Part shown: piece after piece, positions 56,690 to 64,000 of the stretch | Layout of the letters: the number at the start of each line of letters is the position of its first letter | How positions within the stretch are numbered: the stretch's first letter is position 1 | From: Pseudonocardia sp. DSM 110487 | Lineage (GTDB): Bacteria; Actinomycetota; Actinomycetes; Mycobacteriales; Pseudonocardiaceae | DNA length: 64,000 nt | Reading direction: 5' to 3' | NCBI RefSeq assembly: GCF_019468565.1 | Contig: NZ_CP080521.1 | Coordinates: 1,922,001-1,986,000 of the forward strand | The notes under the pieces: generated by a model | Told to the model about the DNA's origin: nothing | The model's input: only the letters and a program-made list of their open reading frames with translations | The model's database searches: none | Program-made: the position numbers and the translations under genes

Positions 56690-58486
56690 GTGGTGGCGGC
56701 TGAAACTGTGATGCTTGCGCAGACGGACCTGCGACTGGACACGATATGGATCGACTACGTGTTCGTCGTCTTCTACTTCGTGCTCGTGCTGGGCATCGGC
56801 GTGCTCGCCCGGCGGTCGATCGCGTCCAGCCTCGACTTCCTGCTGTCCGGGCGGGCACTGCCGGCGTGGGTCACCGGCCTGGCGTTCATCGCCGCGAACC
56901 TGGGTGCGATCGAGCTGATCGGCATGATGGCCAACGGCGCCCAGTACGGCGTGGCGACGTTCCACTACTACTGGATCGGCGCGATCCCGGCGATGGTCTT
57001 CCTCGGGATCGTGATGATGCCGTTCTACTACGGCAGCAAGGCGCGCAGCGTCCCCGAGTTCCTGCTCATGCGGTTCAACGCGACGACGCAGCGGGTCAAC
57101 GGCATCACGTTCGCCTTGGCGTCGGTGCTCATCGCGGGCGTGAACCTGTACGCGCTCGGCCTGGTCCTCGAGGCGCTGTTGGGCTGGTCGATTGCGCTCG
57201 CGATCCCGGTGGCCGCACTCGTCGTGCTGAGTTACACCTTCCTCGGTGGGTTGAACGCGGCGATCTACAACGAGGTCCTGCAGTTCTTCGTCATCCTGGC
57301 CCTCCTGATCCCGCTCACGGTCGCTGGACTGGCCAGGGTCGGTGGGTGGGACGGGCTGCAGGCACAGGTCGTCGGTCTGCCGCCGGGGCCGGAGCAGGTG
57401 TCGTCGTGGCCGGGCACCTCGCTCACCGAGATCGCCAACCCGGTCCTCTCGGTGATCGGCATCGTCTTCGGGCTCGGGTTCGTGCTCTCGTTCGGCTACT
57501 GGACCACCAACTTCGCCGAGGTGCAGCGCGCGCTCTCGGCACGCAACATGTCGGCCGCCCGCCGCACGCCGATCATCGCGGCGTTCCCGAAGGCGCTGAT
57601 CCCGCTCGTCATCGTGATCCCCGGGATGATCGCGGGAGTGCTGGTGCCGCAGCTGACCACGCTCAAGCAGGGCGGCGCCACCGACGTCACCTACAACAAC
57701 GCGCTGTCGCTGCTGATGAACGAGGTGCTGCCCAACGGGATCCTCGGCGTTGCGTTGGCCGGGCTACTGGCTTCGTTCATGGCAGGCATGGCGGCCAACG
57801 TCAGCTCGCTCAACACGGTGTTCACGTACGACCTCTGGCAGGACTGGATCCGACCGGGCCGGCCAGACGACTACTACCTGCGGATCGGGCGCACTGTCAC
57901 GGTGGTCGGCTGCGTGCTGGCGATCGGCACGGCGTTCATCGCCAGCACCTTCGAGAACCTGATGGACTACATCCAGGCGCTGTTCAGCTTCTTCAACGCT
58001 CCGCTGTTCGCGATCTTCATCCTGGGGCTGTTCTGGAAGCGGATGACCGGGACGGCGGGTTGGACCGGGCTGATCTCCGGCACGCTCGCGGCGGTGATCG
58101 TCGACGCGCTGGTGCGAGTCGGCGTGATCGCGGTGTCGTCGCAGGCGGGGTCGTTCATCGGAGCGAGCGCGGCGTTCGTCGTCGGCATCGGGGTCGCCGC
58201 CATCGTCACGATGTTCACCACGTCCAAGCCGGACTCCGAGCTCGTCGGGCTGGTGTGGGCGCTCACCCCCCGCGAGGGCCGCGGCAAGGTTCGCGTGGCG
58301 CCTTCGGCGGCAGGCGAGGTCCCGGCCGGAGTCGGCGCGCCCGGTGAGGCGCCGCGCCGCCACGCCGCGATCGAGGAGGTGCCCACCGCGATGCACGAGG
58401 AGGAGGGCGCGTGGTGGCAGTCGCCGGTGGTGATGGGCGCGATCGTGCTCGCGCTCACGCTCGTCCTGTACCTGATCTTCGCGTGA
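56690..58486 (+). CDS. Sodium:solute symporter (SSS family)
   Basis: 598 residues, about 13 membrane helices. The GTG at 56690 follows GAGGGG closely; the adjacent GTG at 56693 or ATG at 56711 are alternatives. Features: SLDFLLSGRALPAWVTGLAFIAANLGAIELIGM (TM2-3, in parts), YYGSKARSVPEFLLMRFN, LSYTFLGGLNAAIYNEVLQFF (TM6 region with the sodium-site sequence) and FLASFMAGMAANVSSLNTVFTYDLWQD. A 75-residue soluble part precedes the last helix. Substrate not predictable. Followed by a small partner gene. Confidence 0.93.
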   Translation: MVAAETVMLAQTDLRLDTIWIDYVFVVFYFVLVLGIGVLARRSIASSLDFLLSGRALPAWVTGLAFIAANLGAIELIGMMANGAQYGVATFHYYWIGAIPAMVFLGIVMMPFYYGSKARSVPEFLLMRFNATTQRVNGITFALASVLIAGVNLYALGLVLEALLGWSIALAIPVAALVVLSYTFLGGLNAAIYNEVLQFFVILALLIPLTVAGLARVGGWDGLQAQVVGLPPGPEQVSSWPGTSLTEIANPVLSVIGIVFGLGFVLSFGYWTTNFAEVQRALSARNMSAARRTPIIAAFPKALIPLVIVIPGMIAGVLVPQLTTLKQGGATDVTYNNALSLLMNEVLPNGILGVALAGLLASFMAGMAANVSSLNTVFTYDLWQDWIRPGRPDDYYLRIGRTVTVVGCVLAIGTAFIASTFENLMDYIQALFSFFNAPLFAIFILGLFWKRMTGTAGWTGLISGTLAAVIVDALVRVGVIAVSSQAGSFIGASAAFVVGIGVAAIVTMFTTSKPDSELVGLVWALTPREGRGKVRVAPSAAGEVPAGVGAPGEAPRRHAAIEEVPTAMHEEEGAWWQSPVVMGAIVLALTLVLYLIFA

Positions 58487-58502
58487 CGCGGAGGGGAGCA
58501 TC

Positions 58503-58772
58503 GTGACCGAACACGAGGAGACACACCACGCGATCTCGGAGAGCGCCGCGTCGCAGCTGTTCGACCTGCGCACCGTCATCGCCGTGCTGTTCGGCGTCTA
58601 CGGGATCATCCTGACCGTCATGGGCCTGTTCTTCGAGGACGAGGCCCAGCTCGCGAAAGCGGGCGGGATCGACATCAACCTGTGGTCCGGCCTCGGAATG
58701 ATCGTGGTCGCGGCCCTGTTCGTGCTGTGGGTGCGGATGCGGCCGCTGATCCCGCCGGGGGAGCGCAAGTAG
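58503..58772 (+). CDS. Small two-TM partner of the SSS symporter
   Basis: 89 residues from the GTG at 58503 (GAGGGGAG upstream), 16 bp after the symporter. Helices at about 24-46 (TVIAVLFGVYGIILTVMGLFF) and 61-80 (LWSGLGMIVVAALFVLWVRM), short soluble ends. Cotranscription with the symporter and the recurring pattern of large SSS transporter plus small two-helix protein in actinobacteria suggest an accessory subunit. No domain name recognised. Confidence 0.8.
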   Translation: MTEHEETHHAISESAASQLFDLRTVIAVLFGVYGIILTVMGLFFEDEAQLAKAGGIDINLWSGLGMIVVAALFVLWVRMRPLIPPGERK

Positions 58773-58794
58773 CGCCCCGCCCCGGCGGCTGCGC

Positions 58795-58899
58795 TCAGTC
58801 GCGCGGTGTCGGGTAGCGCGGGTTGAACACGTCCAGGGTCCACGTGTCGAGGGCACGCAGGGCCCGGCGGACGGCGCTGGAGAAGCGCGTCGTGGTCAT
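58795..58899 (-). CDS. Possible 34-residue small protein
   Basis: An ATG at 58899 with GGAGGA 5 bases upstream encodes MTTTRFSSAVRRALRALDTW followed by TLDVFNPRYPTPRD. A short amphipathic basic helix and a WTLDVFNPRYPTPRD tail look purposeful, and the ribosome site is very good for so small a frame. It lies antisense-convergent, 22 bp after the small membrane gene. Function unknown. The remaining gap to 59056 holds nothing else I can support. Confidence 0.5.
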   Translation of the reverse strand: MTTTRFSSAVRRALRALDTWTLDVFNPRYPTPRD

Positions 58900-59056
58900 G
58901 CCGTCCTCCGTCGAGGGTTGGTTGCGGGTTCCGCCCAGTACAGCGTCTGGGCCTTCTGGATCGTTCCAGGAAGCGGCTGTGAGGCTGCGCACGCGCAGGA
59001 TCACCGACTCGGCGCGAGGCCGGCCGTATTCGGTCGACCGCGCACCCAATTGGTGA

Positions 59057-60649
59057 TCATCGTCGATGGACCGGGCTTGCCGGGAGGGCCGAGAGCAGCA
59101 GCTTCGTGTACTCGTGATCGGGTGCGAGCAGCACCTGCTCGGTGGGTCCGGACTCGACGACCCGTCCCTGGTGCAGCACCACCACCCGGTCAGCGATCGT
59201 CCACGCCAGCCCGAGGTCGTGGGTGATCACCAGTGCGCCCAGACCCGGGTCCGAGCGCAGCCGGAGCAGCAGCGCGAGGATCTCCCCGCGCACCGAGGCG
59301 TCCAGCGAGGCCACCGGCTCGTCGGCCACGAGGAACCGCGGCCGCAGCGCGAGCGCCCCCGCGATCACCACCCGCTGCCGCTGCCCGCCGGACAGCTCGC
59401 CCGGCAGCGCGTGGCGGAACCTGTCGGGCGGCCGCAGCTCCGCCTGCTCTAGCGCTCCGTCCACGAGCTCACGCTCGTCACCGGGCAGCCGGTGGACCCG
59501 GAGGCCCTCGGCCACCGCCTCGTGCACGCTGTGTCGCGGGTTCAGCGCGCCGGTCGGGTCCTGCAGGACCAGCTGCACGTGCCGGCGGTACTCGCGCAGG
59601 TCGCGGCTGGAGCGGGGCAGCGGCCGCCCGTCGTAGCGCACCTCGCCTGCCGTGGCCTGCTGCAGGCCGAGCAGGCACCGGGCCAGCGTGGTCTTACCCG
59701 ACCCCGACTGCCCGACGAGCGCGACGATCTCCCTGGGCCGCAGCTCGAGCGACACGCCGTCCACCGCGCGCAGGCTGCCGCCCCCGCGCAGCGGGAAGTC
59801 GACGGTGAGCCGGTCCGCGGCCAGCGCGGGACCGACGTCCGGCGGGCCCGGTTCCACCTTCCGCGACGTCGGGTCGCCGACGGTCGGGAAGGCCGCGGCG
59901 AGGGCCCGCGCGTGTGGGTGGGTCGGGCGGCGCAGCAGCCGCGCCGAGGGCCCTGCCTCGACCACGAGGCCGTCCTGCATGACGGCGACCCGCCCGCACG
60001 TCGCGGCCAGCACCGACAGGTCGTGGCTGATCAGCACCAGCCCGATACCCCGCTCGGTGACCAGCGCGCCCAGCCGGTCGAGCACCTGCTTCTGCACGAC
60101 GACGTCCAGCGCCGTCGTCGGTTCGTCGGCGATCACCAGGTCGGGCGCGCACGCGAGCGCCATCGCGATCATGACCCGCTGCCGCTGGCCGCCGGACAGC
60201 TCGTGCGGGTACGCGGACGCCCGAGCGGCCGGCAGCTCCACCTGGTCGAGCAGGTCCGCCACGCGCTTCTCGACCCCGGTTGCGTCCGGCTCGTGCAGCC
60301 GGATCGGCTCGGCGATCTGCGTGGCGATCCGCTGCACCGGGTTGAGCGAGTGCATGGCGCCCTGGAACACGATCGCGGCGCCGGCCCACCGCAGCGCGCG
60401 CAGGCGGCCCCAGGACAGCGCTCCCACGTCCGTGCCGTGCACGAGTACCTGGCCCCCGATCTGGGCCGTGCGGGGCAGCAGTCGCAGCGCGGCGAGCGCG
60501 AGGGTGGACTTGCCGCAGCCCGACTCGCCTGCCAGCCCCAGCGTCTCGCCCGCGTCCAGGGCGAGCGAGACCCCGCGTACGGCGGCCTCGACGCCGCGGA
60601 CGGTGCGGTAGGAGACAGTGAAGTCGCGGTACTCCAGCAGCGGGGTCAT
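59057..60649 (-). CDS. Oligopeptide/nickel-type ABC ATPase, two domains fused (DppD-DppF like)
   Basis: 530 residues from the ATG at 60649 (ATGA overlap with the permease stop). Two complete nucleotide-binding domains: first Walker A GESGCGKSTLA, signature LSGGQRQRVMIAMAL, Walker B DLVIADEPTTALD; second Walker A GQSGSGKTTLA, signature LSGGQRQRVVIAGAL, Walker B FLVADEPVASLD, with H-loops ISHDLSVLA and ITHDLGLAW. RPTHPHARALAAAFP and DHEYTKLLLSALP are the usual C-terminal oligo_HPY ends, the first degenerate. In other bacteria the halves are separate genes. Confidence 0.95.
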   Translation of the reverse strand: MTPLLEYRDFTVSYRTVRGVEAAVRGVSLALDAGETLGLAGESGCGKSTLALAALRLLPRTAQIGGQVLVHGTDVGALSWGRLRALRWAGAAIVFQGAMHSLNPVQRIATQIAEPIRLHEPDATGVEKRVADLLDQVELPAARASAYPHELSGGQRQRVMIAMALACAPDLVIADEPTTALDVVVQKQVLDRLGALVTERGIGLVLISHDLSVLAATCGRVAVMQDGLVVEAGPSARLLRRPTHPHARALAAAFPTVGDPTSRKVEPGPPDVGPALAADRLTVDFPLRGGGSLRAVDGVSLELRPREIVALVGQSGSGKTTLARCLLGLQQATAGEVRYDGRPLPRSSRDLREYRRHVQLVLQDPTGALNPRHSVHEAVAEGLRVHRLPGDERELVDGALEQAELRPPDRFRHALPGELSGGQRQRVVIAGALALRPRFLVADEPVASLDASVRGEILALLLRLRSDPGLGALVITHDLGLAWTIADRVVVLHQGRVVESGPTEQVLLAPDHEYTKLLLSALPASPVHRR

Positions 60650-61533
60650 CGGCGGGCCTGAAGCGTCGGGTTGACGACGATCTCGAGTGCCCGGCCGACC
60701 AGCGTGAAGCCCAGCACGACGACCACGATCGCGAGCCCAGGCGGCAGCAGGTACCACCACGCGCCCGCGGTGATGGCGCCGGAGTCGAGCGCGGACTTCA
60801 GCATCCCGCCCCAGGACACCGTGGTCGGGTCGCCGAGGCCGAGGAACGACAGCGTCGACTCGGCGACGATCGCGCTGCCGACGGCCAGGGTGGTGCTCGC
60901 CAGCACGAGCGGGAGCACCGCGGGGAGCACGTGCCTTCCCAGCACGTGCAGGTGCCCGCCGCCGAGCACCTGCGCCCGCTCGATGAACGGTCGCGCCTCG
61001 ATGGTCAGCGTCTGGGCGCGCACCAGCCGCGCCGTGGACGGCCAGGCCGTCACGCCGATCGCCACGATGATCGTCAGGACGCCGCGTTCCAGCACGGTGG
61101 ACAGCACGATCGCGAGCACCAGCGACGGCAGCACCAGGAAGAAGTCGGTGAGCCGCAGCAGCACCGCCGACAGCCAGCCGCCGAAGTGCGCCGCAACCAT
61201 CCCGACCACCGTGCCGATCACCACCGACAGCACAGTGGCGGCCACCCCGACCAGCAGCGAGATCCGCGTGCCGGTGAGCGTGAGCGCCAGCACCGACAGC
61301 CCGTTCTCGTCGGTGCCCAGCGGAAACTCCGCGCTCGGCGGTACGAGCACCCCGCCGGTCGCGTCGACGACCGAGAGGTGCTCCGGCGGCACCACCAGCG
61401 GCGCGGCGAGCGCCACGAGCAGCACCAGCAGCAGCACCGCGGCGCCCACCACGCCGGGCGGCTGGGCCAGGTAGGCGCGCGCGAACCGGCCGGCGGCGAG
61501 GCGGCGGCGCCGCCAGGCGATCGCGGCGGTCAC
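60646..61533 (-). CDS. ABC transporter permease (DppC/OppC type)
   Basis: 295 residues from the GTG at 61533 (GTGA overlap). N-terminal helix GVVGAAVLLLVLLVALAAPLV, then FPLGTDENGLSVLALTLTGTRISLLVG, the conserved OppC-type HxLGTDxxGRD region (here GTDENGLSV, altered), and EAA loop IERAQVLGGGHLHVLGRHVLPAVLP. Forms the channel with the DppB-type subunit. Confidence 0.93.
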   Translation of the reverse strand: MTAAIAWRRRRLAAGRFARAYLAQPPGVVGAAVLLLVLLVALAAPLVVPPEHLSVVDATGGVLVPPSAEFPLGTDENGLSVLALTLTGTRISLLVGVAATVLSVVIGTVVGMVAAHFGGWLSAVLLRLTDFFLVLPSLVLAIVLSTVLERGVLTIIVAIGVTAWPSTARLVRAQTLTIEARPFIERAQVLGGGHLHVLGRHVLPAVLPLVLASTTLAVGSAIVAESTLSFLGLGDPTTVSWGGMLKSALDSGAITAGAWWYLLPPGLAIVVVVLGFTLVGRALEIVVNPTLQARR

Positions 61534-62561
61534 GACGCCCGCACCCGCGGGTCGACCAGCCGGTAGCCGAGGTCGGCGAGGACGTTCATGAGCACGACGG
61601 CCACCGACAGCGTGATCAGCGTGCCCTGCAGCAGCGGGATGTCCGGCACCGCGAGAGCCTGGTAGGTCAGCAGGCCGAGGCCCGGCCACGAGAACACCGT
61701 CTCGACCGTGACCGCGCCCGCCACCACGAGCCCGACGTGCAGGAAGATGATCGTGATCGTGGGCAGCAGCGCGTTGGGCACCGCGTGCCGGCGCCGCACG
61801 AGGTCCTCGCGCAGGCCCTTGGCGCGGGCGGTGGTGAGGTAGTCGGCGGCCATCTCTTCCAGCAGCGAGGAGCGCATGACCATGAGGTACTGGGCGTAGA
61901 CGACCGCCACCATCGTCAGGCACGGCAGCACGAGGTGGTGGGCGACGTCCAGCACGGCGGGCACGAACCCGTCGACCCCGCCGGGCGAGGTCATGCCGCC
62001 GGTGGGGAACAGGTCGAGGCCCACCGCGAACACCATGAGCGCGATCAGCCCCAGCCAGAACGTGGGCACCGACCACAGCACGAGCGCCGTGCCGGTGGCC
62101 ACCCGGTCGAACACGCTCCCGTGCCGCCACGCGGCCCGGCTGCCCAGCCACAGCCCGAGCGCCACCGAGACCACGAGTGCGGTGCCGGTGAGCAGCACGG
62201 TCGGCCCGAGCCTGCCGAGGATGATCTCGGTGACCGGCCTGCTGTAGACGTAGGACGTGCCGAGGTCGCCGCGGGCCATGTCGGCCAGGTAGTCGACGAA
62301 CTGCGCGGGCAGCGGCCGGTCCAGCCCGAACTCGGCACGTAGCCGGGCGAGCTGCTCGGGGTTGCCCGGCCGGTCCCGCGTCATCGTGCGGACCGGGTCG
62401 CCGGGCAGCACGCGGAACAGGAAGAACCCGAGGACGACGATCAGCCCGACGCTCACCAGCCCGCCGCCGAGCGTCCGCAGCACGAACGCCGCGGTGCCGC
62501 GGCCCCGGCGGGATGGCTCGGCGAGGTCGGCGGTCACCGCCGTCGTGGGCAGCTCACTCAT
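61530..62561 (-). CDS. ABC transporter permease (DppB/OppB type)
   Basis: 343 residues. First helix LGGGLVSVGLIVVLGFFLFRVLPGDPV with the typical FxxxRxxPGDP start, then LRAEFGLDRPLPAQFVDYLADMARGDLGTSYVYSRPVTEII (in parts) and EAA loop YLTTARAKGLREDLVRRRHAVPNALLP. First downstream gene after the binding protein, separated by 47 bp. Confidence 0.94.
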   Translation of the reverse strand: MSELPTTAVTADLAEPSRRGRGTAAFVLRTLGGGLVSVGLIVVLGFFLFRVLPGDPVRTMTRDRPGNPEQLARLRAEFGLDRPLPAQFVDYLADMARGDLGTSYVYSRPVTEIILGRLGPTVLLTGTALVVSVALGLWLGSRAAWRHGSVFDRVATGTALVLWSVPTFWLGLIALMVFAVGLDLFPTGGMTSPGGVDGFVPAVLDVAHHLVLPCLTMVAVVYAQYLMVMRSSLLEEMAADYLTTARAKGLREDLVRRRHAVPNALLPTITIIFLHVGLVVAGAVTVETVFSWPGLGLLTYQALAVPDIPLLQGTLITLSVAVVLMNVLADLGYRLVDPRVRAS

Positions 62562-62608
62562 GGCCCGGCCTCACCGGTGCTCACGACCAGGAATCGATCG
62601 CTCATGTG

Positions 62609-64000
62609 TCATTCGCGCTCGTCGCGGCTGCGCCGCCGGTTGCGGGCTACGAGGAACGCCCCGCCGCCGAGCACGACCACCGCCGCGAGCACCCCGGCCA
62701 CGACGCCGGCGGCGCCACCACCGGAGCCCGCTGCGGCCTGGTCGGCGGCCACCGGCCTGGCGCCGTAGTAGCCCCAGTAGCCGGTCTGGCCGGTGATGAC
62801 CCCGCCGTCCTCCGGCTGGGTGACGAAGCCGGTGAACCGGTCGGCGCGGTACGCCTCCAGCATCGCGTCGTGGGTCAGCACGATCGCGTGCACGTCGTCG
62901 TAGAGCATCGACTGCATCCGCCGCACGATCTCGCGCCGCTCGGTCTCGTCGATCGCGGCCTGCTGCGTGGCGTGGAGCTGGTCGTATGCGGGGTTGCAGT
63001 AGCCGGAGTCGCTCTCCGACGTCCCGTTGGCGGCGCAGGTCTGCTGGCCGAGCGTGGCGTCCGGGTCGGGGTTGACGCTCCAGCCGCTCACCGCGATGTC
63101 GAAGTTGCCTGCGACCGTGGCGTCGTCGACCTGGTTGGACGACATGATCTGCGGGGTGACGCCCACCCCGATCGCGGTGAACCAGCCGGCGAGGAACTCG
63201 AGCAGCTGCGGGTTGGTGGGCACCTGGTTCCCGGCGATCAGCCGGAGGGTGAGCGGCCTGCCGTCCGGGCCGGTGCGCACGCCGTCCGGGCCGGGGCGGT
63301 AGCCCGCCTCGTCGAGCAGGGCTCTCGCCCGCGCCGGGTCGTGGCCGCGGCGCTGGCCATCGGACGGCGTGAACGTCCAGTCCGGGTAGACCGGCGGGAT
63401 GATCCCGTACCCCGGTTCCGAATAGCCCTGCTTGACCCGCTCCACGACCGCACCGGCGTCGACGGCGTGGTGCAACGCCTTGCGCACCCGCACGTCGCGC
63501 AGGGCCGGGTGGCCGTCGCCGAAGGGCTGCCCGTCCACGCCGCTCGGGTGCGACCAGTTGAGCAGCAGCTCCGTGTAGCGCCGGTTGCGGCCCTCGTTGC
63601 GGCCGATCGCGGGGTTGCCATCCAGCGAGTCGAACTGGGCGGGGGTCAGGTCGCGCACCAGGTCGACGTCGCCCTTGAGCAGGCCTTGCACCGCGGCGTC
63701 GACGTTCTCGTAGCGGACGAACTGGAGCGAGTCGAGCAGCGGGCGGCCGCGCCAGAAGCGGTTGTTGGCGCTGAGCGTGACCGACTGCCCCTCCTGGTGA
63801 CCGGTGACGATGTACGGCCCGCTGCCCACCACCGGGAGCTCCTCGGCACCGGTGGCGGTGCCGATCTGCGCCACCCGCGAGGACCAGACGTGCTCGGGCA
63901 CGATCGGGATGTCGGTGGCGAGGATCGAGGCCTGCGGCTGCTTCGTGGTGATCGCCACGGTGCGGTCGTCGATGGCGGTGACCGCGGCGAAGTTGGTGAC
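62609..64000 (-). CDS. Family 5 ABC substrate-binding protein with C-terminal membrane anchor (5' part outside window)
   Basis: 464 codons are visible; the frame runs through the window end, so signal peptide and first domain are missing. Family 5 features: IPIVPEHVWSS, VVGSGPYIVTGHQEGQSVTLSANNRFWRG (in parts), DAAVQGLLKGDVDLVRDLT, VRKALHHAVDAGAVVERVKQG, RLIAGNQVPTNPQLLEFLAGWF. The last 45 residues form one membrane helix (GVVAGVLAAVVVLGGGAFLV) and a basic tail RNRRRSRDERE, so this binding protein is held by a C-terminal anchor rather than only a lipid. Confidence 0.9.
   Translation of the reverse strand, partial: VTNFAAVTAIDDRTVAITTKQPQASILATDIPIVPEHVWSSRVAQIGTATGAEELPVVGSGPYIVTGHQEGQSVTLSANNRFWRGRPLLDSLQFVRYENVDAAVQGLLKGDVDLVRDLTPAQFDSLDGNPAIGRNEGRNRRYTELLLNWSHPSGVDGQPFGDGHPALRDVRVRKALHHAVDAGAVVERVKQGYSEPGYGIIPPVYPDWTFTPSDGQRRGHDPARARALLDEAGYRPGPDGVRTGPDGRPLTLRLIAGNQVPTNPQLLEFLAGWFTAIGVGVTPQIMSSNQVDDATVAGNFDIAVSGWSVNPDPDATLGQQTCAANGTSESDSGYCNPAYDQLHATQQAAIDETERREIVRRMQSMLYDDVHAIVLTHDAMLEAYRADRFTGFVTQPEDGGVITGQTGYWGYYGARPVAADQAAAGSGGGAAGVVAGVLAAVVVLGGGAFLVARNRRRSRDERE

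Noticed and set aside
1..64000. tRNA, rRNA or other structured RNA genes
   Set aside because: Reading for T-loop GGTTCGA(A/N)TCC-type motifs paired with acceptor stems gave no convincing candidate; a covariance-model scan would be decisive.

Overview
The window is very GC-rich, densely coded DNA from an actinobacterium, most likely of the Pseudonocardiaceae type. Supporting traits are the XRE/DUF5753 plus DUF397 pair, deazaflavin (F420-type) oxidoreductases, several GTG and leaderless starts, PucR, LuxR and TetR regulators in quantity, DUF3515 and a stand-alone Lrp ligand-binding protein beside thiL and ddl, and lipoprotein sugar-binding proteins. The taxonomic placement is inference from gene content. 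I see no tRNA, rRNA, CRISPR array, integrase or transposase.

Region 1 (1-9 kb): a cut-off ArsR regulator; a translationally coupled three-gene cassette of unknown function (239-1978, minus) whose last gene is frameshifted; a PucR regulator; a DUF397/XRE pair with a repeated 16-bp operator candidate; a small membrane protein; and a proline dehydrogenase plus APC amino-acid permease unit closed by a strong hairpin. Region 2 (8.5-15.6 kb): a secreted cysteine-containing small protein, then regulator/enzyme pairs (MarR with deazaflavin oxidoreductase, TetR with NAD(P)-binding reductase), a PPOX protein, nitronate monooxygenase, a family VIII-type esterase and a DeoR regulator behind a 66-bp interrupted dyad.

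Region 3 (15.6-17.8 kb) is a gene graveyard: remnants of a polysaccharide flippase, a sugar nucleotidyltransferase and a glycerophosphodiesterase around one small intact HTH gene. Region 4 (17.8-22.2 kb) looks like a small secondary-metabolism-type group: O-methyltransferase, Tat-exported BBE-like flavoprotein and a LuxR regulator. Region 5 (22.3-29 kb) is housekeeping: ddl, a tartrate/malate-type dehydrogenase, a DtxR-type metalloregulator, DUF3515, Lrp domain, thiL, DUF427 and a membrane protein.

Region 6 (29-58 kb) is dominated by uptake. There are three CUT1-type sugar ABC importers (29.2-32.2, 37.7-41.9 and 53.5-56.5 kb), of which only the second has its own ATPase. The first is translationally coupled to an 881-residue enzyme-like protein of unknown function. 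Between them lie TetR/MFS and TetR/quinone-oxidoreductase pairs, an alpha/beta hydrolase, a truncated VapBC-like module, an LLM oxidoreductase, a TerD-VWA protein, and a complete glycolate-to-malate route (glcDEF opposite malate synthase G, glcB). A palindromic repeat occurs both downstream of glcB and, in frame, inside glcE. Region 7 (56.7-64 kb) has a sodium:solute symporter with a small membrane partner and an oligopeptide/nickel-type ABC importer whose binding protein runs off the window.

The strongest candidates for something undescribed are the 239-1978 cassette, the ABC-plus-881-residue-protein operon, and the palindromic repeat accommodated inside glcE.
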